In this document: piece after piece, positions 60,259 to 64,000 of the stretch
Position numbering within the stretch: the stretch's first letter is position 1
How the letters are laid out: every line of letters begins with the position of its first letter
Source of the DNA: JAVJSU01 sp040219275
Lineage (GTDB): Bacteria > Chloroflexota > Anaerolineae > Aggregatilineales > Phototrophicaceae
DNA: 64,000 nt
Direction: 5' to 3'
NCBI GenBank assembly: GCA_040219275.1
Contig: JAVJSU010000041.1
Location: 110,366 to 174,365 of the forward strand
The notes under the pieces: model-generated
Databases searched by the model: none
The model's input: the letters and a program-made list of their open reading frames with translations, nothing else
Told to the model about the DNA's origin: nothing
Translations under genes and position numbers: made by a program

Positions 60259-61026
60259 CTACAGCCGGTACAAAATCCCCGGAAAACCGTCGCTGAGCGC
60301 ACCGTCAATATCAATCGCCTTGCCGTCGTTATAGACGAACGGACGCGTGAAATCCGCATTTGCGCCCGCCAGCGTGGGGATGTTGGTATGCCCGTGAATG
60401 ATGCGTTCGCCACCATACGTTTTCAGCATCCGTTCCATGCTTTCGGGATGCGCCATAAAGCCGCTGTGCTCCGCAAAATCCGCCAGAAAACGCTCCCACA
60501 CATCAGGGTCATAACTGCGTAAAATCTGCTCAAAACGAGCGTTTACTTCCTCAATCGTATCCCCATAGCGCAGATAAAAATCCGTGTCGGCATGAACAAC
60601 CAGCGCATCCCCCAGCCGCACCATCGCCGGACAATGTGTGATCCATGCGATATGCTCCGGTGAAATCCGTTCGAGGTCTTCTTCAGCACCCAGCGCCCCT
60701 GCACGCCAATTGTGCATGAAGCTCGTGTTCGTCCGCGTGTTGATCCGCTCCCCGAAACGATGCGCCGCCAATAACACGACTTCGTGATTACCGAGCAGGG
60801 AAATCATCTGCCCGCCCGCGTGTTCCGCCTGAATTTGCAAGCTAATCAGATAATCCAGCACGCGCAGACCCTCATCCCCGCGATTCACATAATCACCGAG
60901 GAAGCACAGCGTCATCTGCTCGCCCAGCCACGTCCAATCCATCGCAATGATTTTTTCGCGCATCAACAGCGACTGCATCCCGCCGAACGCGCCGTGAATA
61001 TCACCGATGATCGCCACATTTTCCAT
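60259..61026 (-). CDS. Calcineurin-like metallophosphoesterase
   Basis: 255 residues with the complete phosphoesterase signature: GDIHG (N-terminal), FLGDYVNRG, LLGNHE, ALVVHAD and IIHGHTNIP. The arrangement, with GDYVNRGD rather than GDFVDRG and the long helical insert HRFGERINTRTN, resembles PrpA-like or diadenosine-tetraphosphatase-like Ser/Thr phosphatases. It hydrolyses phosphate esters using two metal ions; the natural substrate is open. AGGT lies before the ATG. It is divergent from the P450 gene, with two dyad elements in the 576-bp gap between them. Confidence 0.9.
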   Translation of the reverse strand: MENVAIIGDIHGAFGGMQSLLMREKIIAMDWTWLGEQMTLCFLGDYVNRGDEGLRVLDYLISLQIQAEHAGGQMISLLGNHEVVLLAAHRFGERINTRTNTSFMHNWRAGALGAEEDLERISPEHIAWITHCPAMVRLGDALVVHADTDFYLRYGDTIEEVNARFEQILRSYDPDVWERFLADFAEHSGFMAHPESMERMLKTYGGERIIHGHTNIPTLAGANADFTRPFVYNDGKAIDIDGALSDGFPGILYRL

Positions 61027-61162
61027 ATTTACTTGACCTGTTAATCAAATTCAGATTCAATTAGGATAAAGATTGAAGTGATAAGATTGAAGTTTAAAGA
61101 AAAAAGTTTAGGGACAACAGAAACATATAGGCATTTACCAAACTAAGAACTAATAACTGCTC

Positions 61163-61367
61163 AGAGCGTGTTTGTAAATAAAATTATTACAGGTTTTTCG
61201 TTTGTTCGCCGGACGCTAAAGCAATCCGGCTAGAGCACTCAAGCCCGCTGAAGCGGACTAAAGGCGGGTTAGAGTGGGCTTTAGCCTACTTCCCGCCGCA
61301 TAGATTAGCCATCGGCTTTAGCCGGTGGCGGAAAATATCGTAATTTACGTTTTAACAAACACGCTCT
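61163..61367. repeat. Dyad-symmetric multi-hairpin element, copy 3 (diverged), inside a 13-bp inverted repeat
   Basis: The core 61217-61331 contains GCCGGA/TCCGGC, CCCGC/GCGGA (loop tgaa), GTGGGC/GCCTAC (loop ttta) and GCCATCGG/CCGGTGGC (loop ctttag). It is enclosed by a perfect 13-bp inverted repeat, AGAGCGTGTTTGT (61163-61175) and ACAAACACGCTCT (61355-61367), like the ends of a small non-autonomous transposable element. Confidence 0.65.
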
Positions 61368-61402
61368 CAGTTGCAAGGTTATAAAGTCGCTCGTGGAAAC
61401 CG

Positions 61403-61538
61403 CATTGGGCTGAAACCCCAATGCTAAAATGATTTTCAAAACCCCACTGAAGTAGGCTGTTTTCACAAATATACGGGAAGAATAGCCTGCTTCAGCAGGG
61501 TTTTACACCAATGTAGCCAATGGGTTTCAGCCATTGGC
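61403..61538. repeat. Dyad-symmetric multi-hairpin element, copy 4
   Basis: CATTGGG/CCCAATG with loop ctgaaac (61403-61423), inner hairpins with loops tgaa and ttca, then GCCAATGG/CCATTGGC with loop gtttcag (61516-61538). The middle part TATACGGGAAGAATAGCCTG is shared with copy 2. A 7-bp inverted repeat GTTGCAA/TTGCAAC flanks it (61370, 61545). Heptad ACTNNNN units follow at 61558-61592. Confidence 0.75.
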
Positions 61539-61602
61539 GGCACTTTGCAACAGAGCAACTAATCACTAACGACTAAAAACCAACAACTTACTGGAGACCC
61601 TC

Positions 61603-62841
61603 ATGCTCAATGCTACCGGATTTAGCCCGCTTTCACCGGAATTTCAAGCCAACCCCTACCCCTATTATGCCATGTTGCGGATGGGCGCACCTATTTTCTA
61701 CTGGGCAGATTGGAAGATGTGGATTTGCACCCGTTACGACGATTGCACCGCCTTACTGCGCGATAACCGCCTCGGGCACGAAATCCTGCGCCACATGACC
61801 GCTGAGGAACTCGGCTGGCAGAATACCACCGACGTGGAGGACAAACAACGCCTGCGGATGCGGATGCAACGCCGCTGGATTCTCTTCAAAGATCAGCCGG
61901 ATCACACCCGCCTGCGGACACTCGTCCACAAAGCCTTCACCCCGCGCATGATCGAGCATCTCCGCGCCCACATCGAAACCATCACCGACGACTTGATCGA
62001 CGCGATGGCGCAAAAAGGCGAATTCGACCTCATCGAAGACTTCGCCCTGCCACTCCCCGTCACCGTCATCGCCGAAATGCTCGGTGTGCCGGTAGCAGAT
62101 CAGCCTATGTTTAGCGGTTGGTCAGATCATCTTGCCGGAACACTCGACCTGACCGACGATCCGCGCGTGTTTGATCGTGCCGCCGATGCCACCGTCGAAT
62201 TTCACGCCTATTTCAAGCAACTCGCGCAAAAACGCCGCCAACATCCACAGGAGGATTTACTCTCCGCCCTCGTACAAGCCGAAGAAGACGGCGACAAACT
62301 CGACGAGGACGAACTCATCGCCACCTGCATTTTACTGCTCATCGCCGGACACGAAACCACCGTCAACCTCATCGGCAACGGCATCAACGCCCTGCTAGAC
62401 AATCCCGATCAATACGCCCTCCTGCACAACATCGACGACACCGGACGCGACGCGCTCATCAAATCCGCCACAGAGGAATTTTTGCGCTACGACAGCCCCG
62501 CCCAACTCAGCCGTCGCTGGGTGCTGGAAGAGTTTGAATATAATGGCGTGACCTTCAAGCAGGGGCAACAGGTGGCGCTGGCATTCGGCGCGGCAAATCG
62601 TGATTCTGAACGCTTCGAGGATGCCGACGCGCTCGATATTCAGCGTGAAAATAACAAACATCTTGCCTTTGGCGCGGGGATTCACTTTTGCCTCGGAGCG
62701 CCCCTCGCACGCATGGAAGGGCAAATCGCCTTTGATCGTCTCACGCGCCGATTCGCCTCGATGCAACGCGCTGGAGAACCCATCCGCCGCCCGGCATACG
62801 TCCTGCGCGGCTTCTCGTCCCTGCCCGTGCGGGTGGGATAA
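61603..62841 (+). CDS. Cytochrome P450
   Basis: 412 residues, the usual length for soluble bacterial P450s. The I-helix oxygen-activation motif AGHETTVNL is at 248-256, the ExxR of the K-helix is in ATEEFLRYDSPAQ, and the heme-binding loop AFGAGIHFCLGAPLARME has the thiolate ligand Cys363. It inserts oxygen into a hydrophobic substrate using electrons from an unseen ferredoxin or flavodoxin; no redox partner gene is adjacent. The substrate is unknown. GGAG precedes the ATG. The SUKH-domain gene begins 19 bp after its stop and may share the transcript. Confidence 0.95.
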   Translation: MLNATGFSPLSPEFQANPYPYYAMLRMGAPIFYWADWKMWICTRYDDCTALLRDNRLGHEILRHMTAEELGWQNTTDVEDKQRLRMRMQRRWILFKDQPDHTRLRTLVHKAFTPRMIEHLRAHIETITDDLIDAMAQKGEFDLIEDFALPLPVTVIAEMLGVPVADQPMFSGWSDHLAGTLDLTDDPRVFDRAADATVEFHAYFKQLAQKRRQHPQEDLLSALVQAEEDGDKLDEDELIATCILLLIAGHETTVNLIGNGINALLDNPDQYALLHNIDDTGRDALIKSATEEFLRYDSPAQLSRRWVLEEFEYNGVTFKQGQQVALAFGAANRDSERFEDADALDIQRENNKHLAFGAGIHFCLGAPLARMEGQIAFDRLTRRFASMQRAGEPIRRPAYVLRGFSSLPVRVG

Positions 62842-62860
62842 TCGTGGTCAAGGACATAAC

Positions 62861-63556
62861 ATGAAAGTAGACATAACATACATACTACAACGTGCATTTA
62901 TTATACTATGGGTACTATTTTTAAGCACAATTCTCTTGAACTCGTTCGATGTATTTGTTCGTGCGTCTATCACAGCTGCGGGAGGGGGATGCATCCTCTT
63001 TGTACTGACGATACCCCCAGTTATTGTCTTTAAACTGATATTTCCATCTACTGTCCAACCATATACATTAGAAATGTTTAAACATGACTTAATCAAGTTT
63101 GCATTAGTGACAGAAGATCAGATTATCGGTTGCACAGACGAGGAAATCGAAGAAGTCAAGCGATCACAGAACGCAGAATCGTTACCCGAAACCTACGTTA
63201 GATTCCTGCGTGAATTTGGGAAATTGCCTCTCAACAATTCTGATTATAAGGGTCTGTTTTATCCAGATAATCTGAATAATTTATCGGTACTTAAAAGTTA
63301 TATTGAGAATCCCGAATGGCGTATTCCTCAGCATCTCTTTGTTATTTCTCTTATTCGAGAACCTGACTTCGAGAGAGCGGTCTTTATCAACATGACTGAT
63401 GTGGTTGAAAACCCTAATCCACCTGTCTATTTTAGTAAAATTACCCCTTCATCGTTAAATAGTGCAACTGCACATGCACGGGAGTTTCGTAGGTTAACGG
63501 ATTATTTGAATGATTGGGTCGTAACTATATACTATGAGTTAAATTACACGCCCTAA
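62861..63556 (+). CDS. Membrane-anchored SUKH (SMI1/KNR4-like) domain protein
   Basis: 231 residues. Two hydrophobic segments lie at about 8-30 (LQRAFIILWVLFLSTILL) and 42-60 (GCILFVLTIPPVIVFKLIF). A SUKH-like domain follows (about 85-225): TDEEIEEVKRSQ, LPETYVRFLREFGKLPLNNS, GLFYPDNLNNLSVLKSYIEN, HLFVISLIREPDFERAVFIN. SUKH proteins are often immunity proteins against toxic nucleases or deaminases, and they also occur as general protein-binding modules. No toxin gene is visible before the window end, and the membrane anchor is atypical. The ATG at 62861 has AAGGA upstream; the longer frame inside the P450 gene is not coding. Confidence 0.75.
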   Translation: MKVDITYILQRAFIILWVLFLSTILLNSFDVFVRASITAAGGGCILFVLTIPPVIVFKLIFPSTVQPYTLEMFKHDLIKFALVTEDQIIGCTDEEIEEVKRSQNAESLPETYVRFLREFGKLPLNNSDYKGLFYPDNLNNLSVLKSYIENPEWRIPQHLFVISLIREPDFERAVFINMTDVVENPNPPVYFSKITPSSLNSATAHAREFRRLTDYLNDWVVTIYYELNYTP

Positions 63557-63692
63557 TTGTCGAAACTACGCAAAACTGTTGTCATTTGGATTCGTCACAG
63601 TTATCCGCGATGATACCAAAACGTAAGCCTCAATTCCCATGTCCTTGCGCGATGCAGGTTATCATCACCAACCTACAAAAATCCAGCGAACA

Positions 63693-63872
63693 AATTGAGT
63701 CCTTTTGGCGGAGCATTTGGCTCACTACGCTATAGCGATCTGTGCTATGCTGTTTGAATTGAAAACTGTTTACTGTCTACTGAAAACTAACAACCAAACT
63801 GCCAACTCCTCCATCATTATGGCGCACGATGGCACACTCTGCCACAAATTTCCCCTCAAACTCAGGGTAATC
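63693..63872 (+). repeat. TTTGGCGG-head dispersed element, copy D
   Basis: The head GAGTCCTTTTGGCGGAGCAT, then TTGGCTCACT, is identical to copy A. Then come GATCTGTGCTATGCT, heptads ACTGTTT, ACTGTCT, ACTGAAA, ACTAACA, then ACTGCCAACT, GATGGCACA and TTTCCCCTCAAA. The tail is less clear and no CTCTGCGTT module precedes it. No gene is visible in 63557-64000. Confidence 0.75.
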
Positions 63873-64000
63873 GCATCAAATTCGAGTGAGCAGTTGCAAC
63901 AAGAATGAATTGTCCATTGCAGCGCGGAAACGTTTTTGCCTCAAACTGCTCTTGGTTTTATTCTGTTTGAGTAGATTCAGTGCAATGGTGCGGAGCACAG

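Overview
The window reads as chromosomal DNA of a free-living bacterium, most likely a member of the Chloroflexota (Anaerolineae-like). That assignment is an inference. It rests on the mix of secreted TolB/WD40-like propellers with WSPDG repeats, a FecR-like lipoprotein with a Thr/Pro/Glu linker, a YfhO-type membrane protein, ArsR-like regulators beside SRPBCC proteins, and intergenic DNA rich in small palindromic and tandem repeats. No rRNA gene, tRNA gene, CRISPR array, transposase or phage gene was recognised.

Layout. 1-5.4 kb: a GyrB-like ATPase fragment that looks catalytically dead, a block of repeats, and a very large lipoprotein made of eight similar domains. 5.5-8.6 kb: a VOC protein behind a strong operator-bearing promoter, then a minus-strand tetR-MBL-MBL operon. 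8.9-13.8 kb: a secreted propeller, an OmpR-type two-component pair and an acetyltransferase. 13.9-20.1 kb: a small membrane protein, an ArsR-like regulator, a HEAT-repeat protein, a YfhO-like membrane protein carrying two in-frame repeat insertions, and a PhzF-family protein. 20.1-29.7 kb: a composite repeat and ywbE, then a long minus-strand run of small stress or housekeeping enzymes (VOC, DinB-like, SRPBCC, AraC, NmrA-like, methyltransferase), a propeller, a SARM1-like TIR-TPR protein and a four-PAS histidine kinase.

30-44.6 kb: a PcrA/UvrD helicase, another composite repeat, a WD40-like secreted protein, a DtxR/MntR-type regulator, ThuA-like and Gfo/Idh/MocA-like proteins, a response regulator with a long acidic tail, acetyl-CoA synthetase, two envelope proteins, and a malic enzyme-phosphotransacetylase fusion. 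Acs and MaeB together point to acetate and C4-acid metabolism. 45-53.5 kb: a beta-lactamase-fold hydrolase, an ArsR-SRPBCC pair, an MFS exporter, a YciI-like protein with a broken cupin gene, a trypsin-like HtrA protease and a K+-channel protein. 53.7-64 kb: a giant secreted subtilase, an SH3-M23 protein, a tandem pair of 2TM proteins, a phosphoesterase, a cytochrome P450, a membrane-anchored SUKH protein, and repeats to the window end.

The least explained structure lies between the genes. Four copies of a roughly 140-bp dyad-symmetric multi-hairpin element keep their stems by paired base changes, and two of them sit inside further inverted repeats. Four copies of a roughly 230-bp element share a head with two TTTGGC boxes and usually carry heptad ACTNNNN tandem units; three of them lie at a fixed distance from a CTCTGCGTT module. 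There are also dispersed GGGCGACCT palindromes, one of which is read in frame inside a gene. These repeats, the dead GyrB-like protein and the SARM1-like TIR protein are the best leads in the window.
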